The notes under the pieces are model-generated. The model saw only the letters and a program-made list of their open reading frames with translations. It was not told the DNA's origin and searched no databases. A program made the position numbers and the translations under genes. Positions 53,076 through 62,474 of a stretch of 64,000 nt of DNA are shown here, piece by piece. How positions within the stretch are numbered: the stretch's first letter is position 1; each line of letters opens with the position of its first letter. This DNA is from Clostridium aceticum (GTDB lineage Bacteria > Bacillota > Clostridia > Peptostreptococcales > Natronincolaceae). The DNA is taken from assembly GCF_001042715.1 (NCBI RefSeq), contig NZ_CP009687.1:2347418-2411417 (forward strand), given 5' to 3'.

Positions 53076-53807
53076 TTATTGGGATTTCATGGTTGAGTGT
53101 GTTAGTCTGTGACTTGGACCTGTATAAACCAGCAAATGACTGTGGTGAACCAGCCTATCAATAATAGCACTGGTTAGTTTTTCATCATAAAAAATGCCAT
53201 TCCACTTACTAAATTCCAGATTGGTTGTTATGATGACGCTTCTTCTTTCATAGCATTCCGATATGACTTGGAACAGAAGTTGTGAGCCCTCCTTCTCGAA
53301 GGGGATATAACCCCATTCATCGCATATCAATAAATCCGTTTTTTCAATTACCCTCAAAAAACGTTTCAGTTCACCCTTTGCCTTTGCTTCACTAAGTTGG
53401 TTCACCAGCGATGCGGTGCGGAAGAACTTCACTCTCTTGCCACTGCTGCAGGCTGCTACACCAATTGCAGTTGCAAGATGCGACTTACCTGTGCCCACAG
53501 GTCCATAAAGAATCAGATTCTCTTTCTTATCAATAAAACTTGCTGTTTTTAACTGCTCAATGTCAAGTGCTGGTGGTATTTGAACTTGACTGAAACTATA
53601 CCCTTCAAAGGTCTTTATCACGTCAAAACCAGCAGCCCTCAGATTCCTGTTCTTTCGTGTCAGCTCTCGATTCTCCAACTCAAGTTTTAATAGTTGTGCT
53701 AGAAAGTCTGCATAATCAGCAGCTTGAATCTTTTTGTAGTTGTCATAGAGGTTTTTTCCGAATCGAAGCTCTTTACAGTATTGCTTGATCAATGCATCTG
53801 AGCTCAT
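53076..53807 (-). CDS. istB: IstB, IS21 helper ATPase
   Basis: 243 residues. AAA+ ATPase with Walker A YGPVGTGKSHLATA, Walker B LLICDEWGYIPF and arginine-containing C-terminus (AIIDRLVHHS). IstB selects target DNA and activates the IstA transposase. It overlaps istA by four bases (ATGA), the usual coupling. Normal length. Confidence 0.95.
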   Translation of the reverse strand: MSSDALIKQYCKELRFGKNLYDNYKKIQAADYADFLAQLLKLELENRELTRKNRNLRAAGFDVIKTFEGYSFSQVQIPPALDIEQLKTASFIDKKENLILYGPVGTGKSHLATAIGVAACSSGKRVKFFRTASLVNQLSEAKAKGELKRFLRVIEKTDLLICDEWGYIPFEKEGSQLLFQVISECYERRSVIITTNLEFSKWNGIFYDEKLTSAIIDRLVHHSHLLVYTGPSHRLTHSTMKSQ

Positions 53808-55303
53808 GACTTAAAACCTCCCGAAACTATCAATTCATCATAGACGTTAATATCTGGAGTAAATCTGTTAAGTTCCGGAACTGTATCCGGAAGAGGTACA
53901 TCCATTACCGGTAAACTTCCGGAATTTATCCGGCAATAGGTAACCCATAGGCTATCTGCATCTCTAGCACCACATCTGATGCCTTCTTCAATAGCTGCTA
54001 CTGCCGTAGCCATATCAGTATCTGCCGTCATACGAGCAAATATCTTTAGGGTTTGTTTTTTGCATTCATAATCACAGTCTTCTAGGAATTGCTTCAATGT
54101 CAGGGGAAGCTGTTGAAAAAGGCCGGTGTACTTTAATGCTGTAGGTCTCTTGGCCATGAGTTCAAGGTAAGGAAGCCAGATCATTGATTCTTTCTCCTGT
54201 CCATATAGTCTCTTGTGTTTGACAATCAGGCTGCAGTCACTATCCAAAACCTCAACATCATGGGCTCCTGCCTTGATCATCACTTGCCTACCAGCAACAC
54301 TGGGAGAAGATGAATATATTCTCGTATCAAATCTAACTTTGCCGTAGTTATCTGCCTTTACGAATTCATGCAAATATACTTCAAAGGGGATTTCCTGAAG
54401 TTTTAGAAATTCTTTTTTATCTTCCTCAAACAGATCCCTAATTAAACCGATACCCTTGTAGTGCTGCCTTTGCATATCTTGGTCACAACGATTAAGAAGT
54501 TGTTTGTTGTACTCTCTTAAGTCCTTAAATTCCGGAAGTGGTACAAAGAGATTCCGACGATGGTAGCCTACCTTGTTTTCTACTGAACCCTTCTCATTCC
54601 CACTGTTAGGATTGCAAAAGTTACTTTTAAAGCCATAGTGCAGCATGAACCTTAGGAAACCTTTGGTTAGGTCTCGCTCACCATAATCTTTGATTTTCTT
54701 AACAGCTGTAGACATATTGTCAAACCATATGGCAGTAGGAACACCGCCTATATGTTCAAATATCGCTTTTAGCCCCTCTAGTAGGCATTCTTGGTTCTCA
54801 CTTTTGAATAGTTGTGTATGGCCCCCATTGCTATAGGGGTAGGATATGTTTAGGTAGTGCCCGTCATAGGTAGTTCCATTTTCAATAAACCTTGCTTCTC
54901 CAAAGTCCACCTGAGCTTCTCCTGGAGGATGATCTAGTGGGAGTGAGGCATTTTTATCAAATTTCAATTCCGCCTTAAGCTTTGCTACAAAACTTCTTAC
55001 TGACCTTTCCGATGCATCAAATTCATCGGGATAGATCTCAAGGAGTCTGTCGTATACCCTTTTAGCAGTATGGCGCTGCTTATGAGGTGCCCTTATGTCA
55101 TCGGTTAACCACTTAATTACTAAGTCCCTATATGGCGAAAGTTTGCCAGATCTGATTTGTTTAGGCCGAATTTCTATGTTGAAGTTATCCTGCTCAACGT
55201 ACTTTTTTACGGTTTCAAAGTCATGTCCTGTAATATTTGCTATTTTTCTTAAACTTTTCCCTTCAAATTTCTTCAAATATTTGATACGATATATTTGCTC
55301 CAT
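53804..55303 (-). CDS. istA: IstA, IS21 DDE transposase
   Basis: 499 residues from ATG 55303, preceded by AAGGAG. N-terminal HTH (GKSLRKIANITGHDFETVKK). Catalytic DDE residues: Asp in AQVDFGEARFI, Asp in TAIWFDNMST, Glu in GNEKGSVENKVGYHR. C-terminal beta-barrel region and tail as in IS21. Encodes strand transfer. The longer reading to 55375 reaches into the terminal repeat region and is unlikely. Confidence 0.95.
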   Translation of the reverse strand: MEQIYRIKYLKKFEGKSLRKIANITGHDFETVKKYVEQDNFNIEIRPKQIRSGKLSPYRDLVIKWLTDDIRAPHKQRHTAKRVYDRLLEIYPDEFDASERSVRSFVAKLKAELKFDKNASLPLDHPPGEAQVDFGEARFIENGTTYDGHYLNISYPYSNGGHTQLFKSENQECLLEGLKAIFEHIGGVPTAIWFDNMSTAVKKIKDYGERDLTKGFLRFMLHYGFKSNFCNPNSGNEKGSVENKVGYHRRNLFVPLPEFKDLREYNKQLLNRCDQDMQRQHYKGIGLIRDLFEEDKKEFLKLQEIPFEVYLHEFVKADNYGKVRFDTRIYSSSPSVAGRQVMIKAGAHDVEVLDSDCSLIVKHKRLYGQEKESMIWLPYLELMAKRPTALKYTGLFQQLPLTLKQFLEDCDYECKKQTLKIFARMTADTDMATAVAAIEEGIRCGARDADSLWVTYCRINSGSLPVMDVPLPDTVPELNRFTPDINVYDELIVSGGFKS

Positions 55304-56217
55304 TGTTAGCATCTCCTTATTCCCCTTTTCAGTTTGGTCACTAAAAAGGATAGTATTTTTTAGGGGTGCTTGCAATGGAGTTCTTCCATTTTTTGCAGGG
55401 ATTTTTAACTTCCGCTGTGCTTGGTTTCTATTCTACCAAAAACAGCTAAAGGAGAGATTTTTGGATTTTTAGGACCAAGCGGAGCAGGAAAGAGTACCGT
55501 TCAAAATATTATGACGGGTCTTCTCCCACTACAAAAGGGAGATGTCCTATACGAAGGACAATCATTAAAAGAGGTTTCTCCAGACTTCTACAATCAGATT
55601 GGGGTATCCTTTGAACATCCTAATCTTTATAGCAAACTCACCGCCCAGGAAAATCTAGTGTTTTTTTCTGGTTTATTTGATACGCCTACCGAAGACCCTA
55701 TTAAACTATTGGACATGGTGGGTTTAAGAGAGTCAGCTAGGAAAAAAGCCATTAACTTCTCTAAAGGGATGAAACAACGATTGGTCTTTGCAAGGGCATT
55801 ATTAAATAATCCTAAGATTCTTTTTCTTGATGAACCTACTTCAGGCCTTGATCCTACAACAGCTAATAAAATAAAGGGAATTATCTATCAAAAGAAAAAA
55901 GAAGGGTGTACTATTTTTCTGACCACACACAATATGATGGCAGCTGATGAACTCTGTGATCGAATAGCTTTTCTATATAATGGTAAAATCGTAGCAATGG
56001 ATTCTCCTAGAGCGTTAAAGTTACAATATGGAAAGAAAGCTGTTCAGGTGGAATACCGAGACAATAAAGAAATAAAATCAAAACTTTTTTTCCTTAATAA
56101 TAAAGATGAACTAAAAGCATTTAATGAAATTGTTAGTAGTCAAAATGTAGAGACCATACACACACAAGAAGCTACACTAGAACAAATATTTATAAAACTC
56201 ACGGGAAGGGGATTAGA

Positions 56218-57258
56218 ATGATGGGCAATAAAATATCTACACTAGTAAGGCAAAATCTCATTCTTAGTCTGCGTAATTCTCTCGTATGGGTTATTTTAAT
56301 TACGATGATAATCATTATACTCTTCGTAAATTTTTTAATTCCTGAAAATTATGGCACAACAGGAGAAAACTATTATCTTGACCTTACTGAAAGACAAACT
56401 ATAGAAAGGAGCTTACAAGAAATAGGTATTCCCTCCTCTGCCTTCGCATCCAGCCTAGAAACGTTGGAAGATTTGGTTCAGGAAAAACGCAATGCGGTAG
56501 GAATCGTATTTCAAGGTGAAATAGAAAATCCTGTAATTGAAATATTGCATAGTTTCCCCATTAACACAGAGCAATTGCATATCATTCAGGCTAATGTTAA
56601 TAAATTAGTAGGTACAATCAATGGAACCTGGGAGACTAATTACAATCTTGATTTTTTAAGGCCTCAGTCTTCTCCTGTTCCTAGAAATTTAACCGCAGTT
56701 CCTGTTTTATTGGTATTTGAAGTCCTTGTTCTGGGATTTTTACTAGTAGCAGTATTTCTATTTCAAGAAAAAAGTGATAACGTTATTAGAGCTTACCGCA
56801 TTACTCCTGGAGGAACCCATTTATATATACTCTCTAAGGTAACTGCTTTTCTCATCCTGGGCTTTATCTATGCTTTTGCTATTGTAGTATTTACTTTTGG
56901 AATGAACTTTAGCTTATTAGATTTTGTATTACTCACCCTTTTAGGATTTGTGCTATATACATTACTTGGTTTAATTGTGGCAGTATTTTTTGAAGATATC
57001 TCCGGCTGGTTTGTAATAGGAATAGTTGTTCTTACCTTAAACATGGCTCCTGCACTTTCTCACCAATTTCCTAGCTTTACACCCGGCTTCATGGCATGGA
57101 TTCCATCCTATCATATCATTTTTGGTTACCATGAGATCCTGTTCTCCACAGATAAAAATCTTAGCTCTTTGTATACCCTTCTTTTCATACAAAACCTTGT
57201 GGCTTATATCTTATGTTATTTCTTAGTGGAGAAAAAGCTAATGAAGGAGGTCAGATAG
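56218..57258 (+). CDS. ABC-2 type permease 1
   Basis: 346 residues. N-terminal membrane segment (VWVILITMIIIILFVNFLI), an extracytoplasmic loop of about 130 residues, then five membrane segments in the C-terminal half (from LVFEVLVLGFLLVAVFLF). This is the half-transporter form of ABC-2 drug or lipid exporters. ATG overlaps the ATPase stop by four bases, and GGGAAGGGG precedes it. It is the only intact core gene of the pump. Confidence 0.85.
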   Translation: MMGNKISTLVRQNLILSLRNSLVWVILITMIIIILFVNFLIPENYGTTGENYYLDLTERQTIERSLQEIGIPSSAFASSLETLEDLVQEKRNAVGIVFQGEIENPVIEILHSFPINTEQLHIIQANVNKLVGTINGTWETNYNLDFLRPQSSPVPRNLTAVPVLLVFEVLVLGFLLVAVFLFQEKSDNVIRAYRITPGGTHLYILSKVTAFLILGFIYAFAIVVFTFGMNFSLLDFVLLTLLGFVLYTLLGLIVAVFFEDISGWFVIGIVVLTLNMAPALSHQFPSFTPGFMAWIPSYHIIFGYHEILFSTDKNLSSLYTLLFIQNLVAYILCYFLVEKKLMKEVR

Positions 57259-57695
57259 TGAAGAAAATTATTAGTATTATTAAAAAAGATTTTATTCTAT
57301 CACTTAGGGATAATATTGTTGTCTACATTATGGTGGCACCACTTTTACTAGCTCTGGCCCTTCGCATGTTTTTGCCATCAGTAGAGGAAATCAAATTAAA
57401 TTTTGTTATTGAAGAAAATGCAGCTGCCTTTTATCTAGAAACATTACAACAATACGGGGATGTAGAGGTGCTTCCCCATGCTGAGGCGGTCAAAGAAAGA
57501 GTAGGCCAAACCGATGCTATTCCAGGAATCATTGAATAATTTGATACGATAGAGCCACCATTCCGATTTTTGAGAGCCACTATGTTCATAAAATAGGGCC
57601 ACCCTGGTACTCTGTGAGCCACTTGGTAAAATATCTCTGTATAATGAATTTATGCACTGTTTTACAGTGTAAATAAATTCAAGGGAGGTCATATT

Positions 57696-59243
57696 ATGAC
57701 CAAGTACCGTGAAATCCTTCGGCTTCATAGCCAAGGTATCAGTCAACGAGGCATTGCAGCAAGCTGCCAATGTTCTCGCAATACCGTATCTGCCGTCATC
57801 AAACGTGCAGATGAATGCGGTATATCATGGCCCTTTCAGAAAGATATGTCTGATGGCCAGCTCCAGGAATTGATGTTTCCTGAAAAAGCCTTGCCTACAT
57901 CAAGAAAAATACCAGATTGTGAGTACATCCACAAAGAAATGGCTAAGAGTGGTGTCACCTTAAGTCTTTTATGGAATGAGTACTGTGAAGAATGTAGGCT
58001 GATTGGCGAAATTCCACTGATGTATAGTCAATTCTGTAGGTATTATCATAGGTATGCCAATACCAAGAAAGCTACTATGTATATCCATCGTAAGCCTGGG
58101 GAACAAATGGAGGTAGATTGGGCTGGACAAACAGCTGAGATCGTTGACCGTAATACAGGAGATGTGCTGGTCGCATATGTCTTCGTAGCAGTCTTATCCT
58201 GCAGCCAATATGCTTATGTAGAGGCATTTCTATCCCAGAATCAAGAAAATTGGATAGCAGCCCATGTAAATGCCTATAAATTTTTTGGTGGAATAACAAG
58301 AATCCTTGTCCCTGACAATCTAAAAACAGGGGTAGACAGAATATCTTGGTACACACCAACCATTAACAAAACCTATCATGAAATGGCAGAGCATTACGGT
58401 ACTGCTGTTATCCCTGCCCGTGTTCGTAAACCTAAAGACAAACCCAATGTTGAAGGGGCAGTAGGTATCATATCTACATGGATCATTGCTGCCATAAGAA
58501 AACAGCAGTTTTTTTCCTTAAGGGAGCTAAATACAGCAATCCATGAGAAGCTTTCAGAATTTAATAGGAAACCCTTTCAGAAAAAACCAGGTAGCAGACT
58601 TAGCGTGTTTCTTGAAGAAGAGAAACACGCCCTCATGCCACTGCCTGCCACCCCATACGAGCTAGCCCTTTGGAAAACAGCCACCGTACAATTCAATTAT
58701 CACATATCAGTAGAAAAAATGCACTACTCCGTTCCCTATGAATATATCAAGCATAAAGTAGATGTCCGTATGACTAGAACTGTAATAGAAGTCTTTTTTA
58801 ATAACCATCGCATTGCCTCCCATATAAGGAAGCATGGTAGAGTAGGACAATATAGTACCATAGTAGAACACATGCCTGAAGACCATAAAAGCTATACTAC
58901 TTGGAACGCCGAAAGGTTCATTTCTTGGGCTACTGGTATCGGTCCTAATACAGCTATAGCCATTAAATCCATATTATCAGCCCATAAAATACAACAACAG
59001 GGCTATAAATCCTGCATGGGGCTTTTAAAGCTAGTAGATAAATATTCAGTCCTTCGCTTGGAAGAAGCCTGCAAGAAAGCCCTTTCCTATACACCCCAGC
59101 CTAGCTATAAAAGCATTCAAACCATACTGAAAACTGGTCAAGATAAACTTTTCAAAGAAGCAGATCCTGCACCAACTACTAAAGAAAACACTGCGAACTT
59201 TGGATTTACCAGAGGTGCAGGTTACTATGGAGGTAATGAATAA
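57696..59243 (+). CDS. istA: IstA transposase of element 2
   Basis: 515 residues. HTH at the N-terminus (GISQRGIAASCQCSRNTVSA). DDE residues: Asp in MEVDWAGQTAE, Asp in RILVPDNLKTGV, Glu in DKPNVEGAVGI. C-terminal region with YHISVEKMHYSVPYEYI, the Mu-type beta-barrel of IS21 transposases. Only distantly similar to the IstA of element 1, so the two insertions are independent. AGGGAGG precedes the ATG. Confidence 0.95.
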   Translation: MTKYREILRLHSQGISQRGIAASCQCSRNTVSAVIKRADECGISWPFQKDMSDGQLQELMFPEKALPTSRKIPDCEYIHKEMAKSGVTLSLLWNEYCEECRLIGEIPLMYSQFCRYYHRYANTKKATMYIHRKPGEQMEVDWAGQTAEIVDRNTGDVLVAYVFVAVLSCSQYAYVEAFLSQNQENWIAAHVNAYKFFGGITRILVPDNLKTGVDRISWYTPTINKTYHEMAEHYGTAVIPARVRKPKDKPNVEGAVGIISTWIIAAIRKQQFFSLRELNTAIHEKLSEFNRKPFQKKPGSRLSVFLEEEKHALMPLPATPYELALWKTATVQFNYHISVEKMHYSVPYEYIKHKVDVRMTRTVIEVFFNNHRIASHIRKHGRVGQYSTIVEHMPEDHKSYTTWNAERFISWATGIGPNTAIAIKSILSAHKIQQQGYKSCMGLLKLVDKYSVLRLEEACKKALSYTPQPSYKSIQTILKTGQDKLFKEADPAPTTKENTANFGFTRGAGYYGGNE

Positions 59244-59992
59244 TGGTGAATGAAACAACAATATCTAAACTACATGAAATGCGTTTAACGGCTATGGCTG
59301 ACTCCTTCAGGGAACAACTACAAAGTAGTTCTTTCCAAGAACTAAACTTTGAAGAACGTTTTGGTCTTATGGTGGACATAGAGTGGTCAAGAAGAAAAAG
59401 CAATAAATTAATAAAACTTATCAAAAAGGCAGATTTTAGGTACAGCAACGCTTGTGTTGAAGATATCGAGTATCACAGTGACAGAAAGCTTGATAAGGGC
59501 CAAATCGCTCGTTTGGCTACCTGTAATTACATACAAGAAAAACATAACATCATTATCCTGGGTGCATCGGGTAATGGAAAATCCTACATTGGTTGTGCTT
59601 TAGGGGTAGCTGCCTGTCGTAACTACTACACTGTTAAATATGTTCGTCTCCCAGATTTACTTGATGAATTAACTATTGCTAGGGGAGAAGGGATATTTAA
59701 AAAGGTCATGAAACAGTATAAAAGCGTAAGTCTTCTAATCCTTGATGAATGGCTATTAGTACCTCTAAAAGGAGTAGAAGCCCGTGATCTATTAGAAATC
59801 ATTGAAGCAAGGCATCAAAACGGCTCAACTATCTTTTGTTCACAATTTGCTCCTGGTGGTTGGCATGAAAAGATAGGAGAAGATACTCTTGCAGATGCTA
59901 TCCTAGATAGGATCGTCCATGATTCCTATACCATCCACATTGATGGAAAGGTCTCTATGAGAGAACGCAATGGATTACAGCAGGACAAATAG
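59243..59992 (+). CDS. istB: IstB helper ATPase of element 2
   Basis: 249 residues. N-terminal helical part (MRLTAMADSFREQL), Walker A LGASGNGKSYIGCA, Walker B LLILDEWLLVPL, and C-terminal AILDRIVHDSYTI. Start codon overlaps the istA stop by one base. Full length and apparently functional. Confidence 0.95.
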   Translation: MVNETTISKLHEMRLTAMADSFREQLQSSSFQELNFEERFGLMVDIEWSRRKSNKLIKLIKKADFRYSNACVEDIEYHSDRKLDKGQIARLATCNYIQEKHNIIILGASGNGKSYIGCALGVAACRNYYTVKYVRLPDLLDELTIARGEGIFKKVMKQYKSVSLLILDEWLLVPLKGVEARDLLEIIEARHQNGSTIFCSQFAPGGWHEKIGEDTLADAILDRIVHDSYTIHIDGKVSMRERNGLQQDK

Positions 59993-60860
59993 TAAATAAA
60001 CCTAGGGGAGCCATCATTATCAAAAGATGGTGGCTCTCTCATGAACATAGTGGCTCTATTTGATGCACAGGGTGGCTCTAAAAAAGTACACTGATGGCTC
60101 TAATTCATCATAATATTCAATCATTTTAAAGCATAATAATCCTATAGTAATTTTCGAGGGAAATGAACCTCCATCTATATTGTATAGTTATGAACCTATA
60201 CTAGAAACTATTTTAAATGAAAATCCTAAATTTCAAATGACAAGCAGACAAATTGGAGATAAACAACCTATACTATACGGGATTATGTCGATGGTTATTG
60301 TGATGTTAGCTATTTTCTTTGGTGGAACTGTATCTGGATTTAACATTGTAGCGGAGAAAGATACAAAGACCATTCGCTCTATGTCAGTATCACCATTGAA
60401 AATGAGTGGATTTGTTGCAGCAAGAGGGGTTGTTGCTATTTTAATAAGCATAATAATTGGATTACTAAGCTCCTTAATTTTGGCAGGAGTAACAGTAAAC
60501 TACTATAAAATCCTTCTAATGCTTTTGGCATCTAGCTCTATGACAGTAATCATTGCACTGCTAATTGGTCGGATTGCTAACAATCAAATTAGTTCCATTG
60601 CAACTATTAAAGTTATTATGCCTGTTTTCATTGCACTTCCTTTAGTCTCTTTATTTATTCCAAAATCATGGCAATTGCTTCTTTATCCCCTGCCTAATTA
60701 TTGGGCTTTTATGTCTCTATATCATATTTTTCTAGGAGAAGGATCTTCAACATGGTTTTTTGCATCCATTTCCGCCTTATTCTTAACAGGAACCATATAT
60801 TTACTTGTATTATCTAAAACATTTAAAAATCATTTTAGCTTGCGATAGAAAGATATTTAA

Positions 60861-60910
60861 AACAGGGTATGATTTCTTAAATCAATAAGAAATCATACCT
60901 CTATTTTATT
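60861..60910 (+). terminator. Terminator of efflux operon, repeat family member
   Basis: GGTATGATTTCTTA at 60866-60879 pairs perfectly with TAAGAAATCATACC at 60886-60899, then TCTATTTTATTTA. Stem, loop and downstream TTATGCTGAATCTAT closely match the hairpin at 34627-34690. The following bases to 61160 contain no gene; a plus-strand frame ending YDAEKVSTFISAINL near 61160 looks like a relic of unknown origin. Confidence 0.85.
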
Positions 60911-61160
60911 TATGCTGAATCTATCATACTCTGTGTATAAAACTTTCAGGGCTTTATATATATAATTCTAATCTTTATTTCGATCGGTCCTTGTTGTTAA
61001 TCGCTGCCTGGGCGGTGGCTATCATAATAGACTAATCACCACTTTTCACTATTATGGAACACTTTTATTATCGTAAACACATATCCCAAAGAATCAAAAT
61101 TCAAATACCAATTCCATATGATGCAGAAAAAGTTTCTACATTTATCAGTGCTATCAATCT

Positions 61161-61655
61161 CTAATCATAATCTTTTTCATCAAATATTAGGGCCTGATTT
61201 TTATGAACTAAGTTTCCTTTGATATTTAAAAAATGATACTTATCTTCTTTCCAAGACTGTGGTTCTAATGCCCAGAATTTACAGTAAATTAAAATATTTT
61301 TTCCTACTTGATTCCTAATCATGTTATCCATTTTTTTATTTTGCACTTTTATTTCTATTACCGGTATTTTATAAGCCCCTTTTTCATTCATAGGTTTCGG
61401 AGGTTCAAGTTTTATAGAATAAAAGTCATATTCAGGTTTTGGTTCCGTTATACTTCTTATTTTTCCAGCTATGCAGATTGGATGTTGAGGGCTTTTATTT
61501 TTTACATATGAGTAGCAATCCCCGTATTCGTCAATTTCATAATGAAAATTATTCCAAGTAATTTTTTGTTTTTTCTTTAGAGTGCTATTATAAAATTCTA
61601 GAGTTACTTTGGAACTAATATCCTCATTTTCTTCTAAAGCATTCCTTAATTCCAT
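61161..61655 (-). CDS. Hypothetical protein, second of an overlapping pair
   Basis: 164 residues, not recognised. Predicted beta-rich (GAYKIPVIEIKVQNKK, NILIYCKFWALEPQSW), charged, no cysteines apart from three scattered. Its ATG overlaps the stop of the upstream gene by one base, so the two are coupled, or a single longer gene split by a frame change. Context next to an HNH protein with zinc repeats suggests an accessory or defence-type locus, without proof. Confidence 0.6.
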   Translation of the reverse strand: MELRNALEENEDISSKVTLEFYNSTLKKKQKITWNNFHYEIDEYGDCYSYVKNKSPQHPICIAGKIRSITEPKPEYDFYSIKLEPPKPMNEKGAYKIPVIEIKVQNKKMDNMIRNQVGKNILIYCKFWALEPQSWKEDKYHFLNIKGNLVHKNQALIFDEKDYD

Positions 61656-62116
61656 TATCTTTTCATAGTTGCTAAATAAGAATCTAGCTTGTCTTCGTTT
61701 TTCACATATTCTTTTTCTTTTGTTTTTGAATTAGGATTATCTTCTTTTAGGCCGTCTTTTTTAATTCCTACTTTTTCAATTTGTCGTAAACTGTCCAAGA
61801 TCAAATGAAGTCTACAATTAAATTTACCTGATTTTAAATTCTCTAATATTTTATCGCTAGAGTCTTTTGCCATTATTGTCAAATAACCTGCTGTATTATA
61901 CTTACATTCTAATGAATGATCATTATCCTTACTTTTTAATCTAAAATAAGGATCAATATAGTAAGTCTTCTCATTAATTTCTTTCATGTATCCTTTTACA
62001 TATGTTAACTCCACATTACATATATGACATGTTAGATTACCTCTCATATCTTCAGAGGCCTCTTCTATTTTAATTTCTTTTTTGTTAAACAACGCTTTTC
62101 TTAACTTTCTTCCCAT
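61655..62116 (-). CDS. Hypothetical protein with CxxC motif, first of the pair
   Basis: 153 residues. CHICNVELTYVKGYMK gives a CxxC at about residues 30-33; then KDNDHSLECKYNTAGYL adds a His-x3-Cys, together a possible zinc site as in CoiA-like or nuclease-associated domains. C-terminus is Lys/Glu-rich. No clear ribosome site beyond GGGGGAAAAAGT. Function unknown. It starts 119 bases from the decayed fragment at 62235. Confidence 0.6.
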   Translation of the reverse strand: MGRKLRKALFNKKEIKIEEASEDMRGNLTCHICNVELTYVKGYMKEINEKTYYIDPYFRLKSKDNDHSLECKYNTAGYLTIMAKDSSDKILENLKSGKFNCRLHLILDSLRQIEKVGIKKDGLKEDNPNSKTKEKEYVKNEDKLDSYLATMKR

Positions 62117-62234
62117 ACTTTTTCCCCCAACTATATATAGTAGGTATATAAAATCTAATATTGTATATACTATTTAGCCTCAATACTAAATACAGTAGTG
62201 TTATAAAATCTAATTTATAATTTTGTTTATTCCA

Positions 62235-62408
62235 TTAATCTATCTTTTTTATTTCTAATTTTACATTAATTCCTTCTGTTCCTACATTAGTTATTGTGAC
62301 TTAATAGCCACCGATGTCATCGCTATCATAAAAAATGCCCCATAATATTACTTCATAAGAAGTACTAAATTTATTCCAGTTCAGTTTTTCGCTATTAATA
62401 GTAATCAT
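62235..62408 (-). pseudogene. Gene fragment with internal stop
   Basis: 58 codons from ATG 62408 with TAA at codon 36. The two parts read MITINSEKLNWNKFSTSYEV ... DDIGGY and VTITNVGTEGINVKLEIKKI. A small beta-rich protein or domain end, family not known. It lies between the sixth, decayed zinc repeat and the pair of unknown genes. Confidence 0.45.
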
Positions 62409-62474
62409 ATAAGCGCCTTAATATTTTCTTAAATGTTAGCATCTGCATCTTAACCTCGTCCCCTTAATTACGGC

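Larger units (their letters stand above)
53014..55444 (-). mobile_element. IS21-family element 1
   Basis: 2431 bases flanked by the 8-base direct repeat GCTAAAGG (53006-53013 and 55445-55452). Ends are TGTTTTTGG...CCAAAAACA, with TG/CA termini as in IS21. It carries istA and istB on the minus strand. Intact genes and a clean target duplication point to a recent insertion. Confidence 0.95.
52928..56221 (+). pseudogene. ABC transporter ATPase split by IS21-family element 1
   Basis: The gene starts at ATG 52928 (GGGAGG upstream), runs to 53013, is interrupted by the element at 53014-55444, and resumes at 55453 to 56221. Joined with one copy of the 8-base target duplication it gives 284 residues in one frame: AVKDINFEIAKG then EIFGFLGPSGAGKST. 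Walker A GPSGAGKS, signature NFSKGMKQRL, Walker B ILFLDEPTSGLDP and the switch His (TTHNM) are intact. It energised an ABC-2 efflux pump. In its present state it should be non-functional unless a start near 55421 gives a truncated product lacking the first 28 residues. Confidence 0.93.
57539..60111 (+). mobile_element. IS21-family element 2
   Basis: About 2573 bases, carrying a second, distinct istA/istB pair on the plus strand. Multiple terminal repeats of AGAGCCAC/GTGGCTCT lie at each end (57551, 57575, 57596 and 60010-60100), typical of IS21. AATA occurs at both edges (57535-57538, 60112-60115) and is the only target duplication that restores the permease frame without a stop. Ends at the TGAT/ATCA steps are alternatives. 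Confidence 0.85.
57258..60848 (+). pseudogene. ABC-2 type permease 2 split by IS21-family element 2
   Basis: GTG at 57258, with AAGGAGG upstream, overlaps the stop of permease 1. The frame runs to 57538, is interrupted at 57539-60111, and resumes after a 4-base duplication to 60848. Joined it gives 337 residues: N-terminal membrane segment (NIVVYIMVAPLLLALAL), extracytoplasmic part (GIIE then YSIIL, EGNEPPS), and the C-terminal ABC-2 membrane domain (MSMVIVMLAIFFGGTVSGF). Paralogous to permease 1. Insertion must inactivate it. Confidence 0.9.

Noticed and set aside
55421-56221. ABC ATPase as an intact gene starting at 55421
   Set aside because: The first codons belong to the IS21 end. The true N-terminus lies at 52928 and joins in frame after removing the element.
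60960-61030. GC-rich segment with GTTAATCGC and CCTGGGCGG as a further attC-like site
   Set aside because: Only one possible core and no clear pairing arms; too weak to list.
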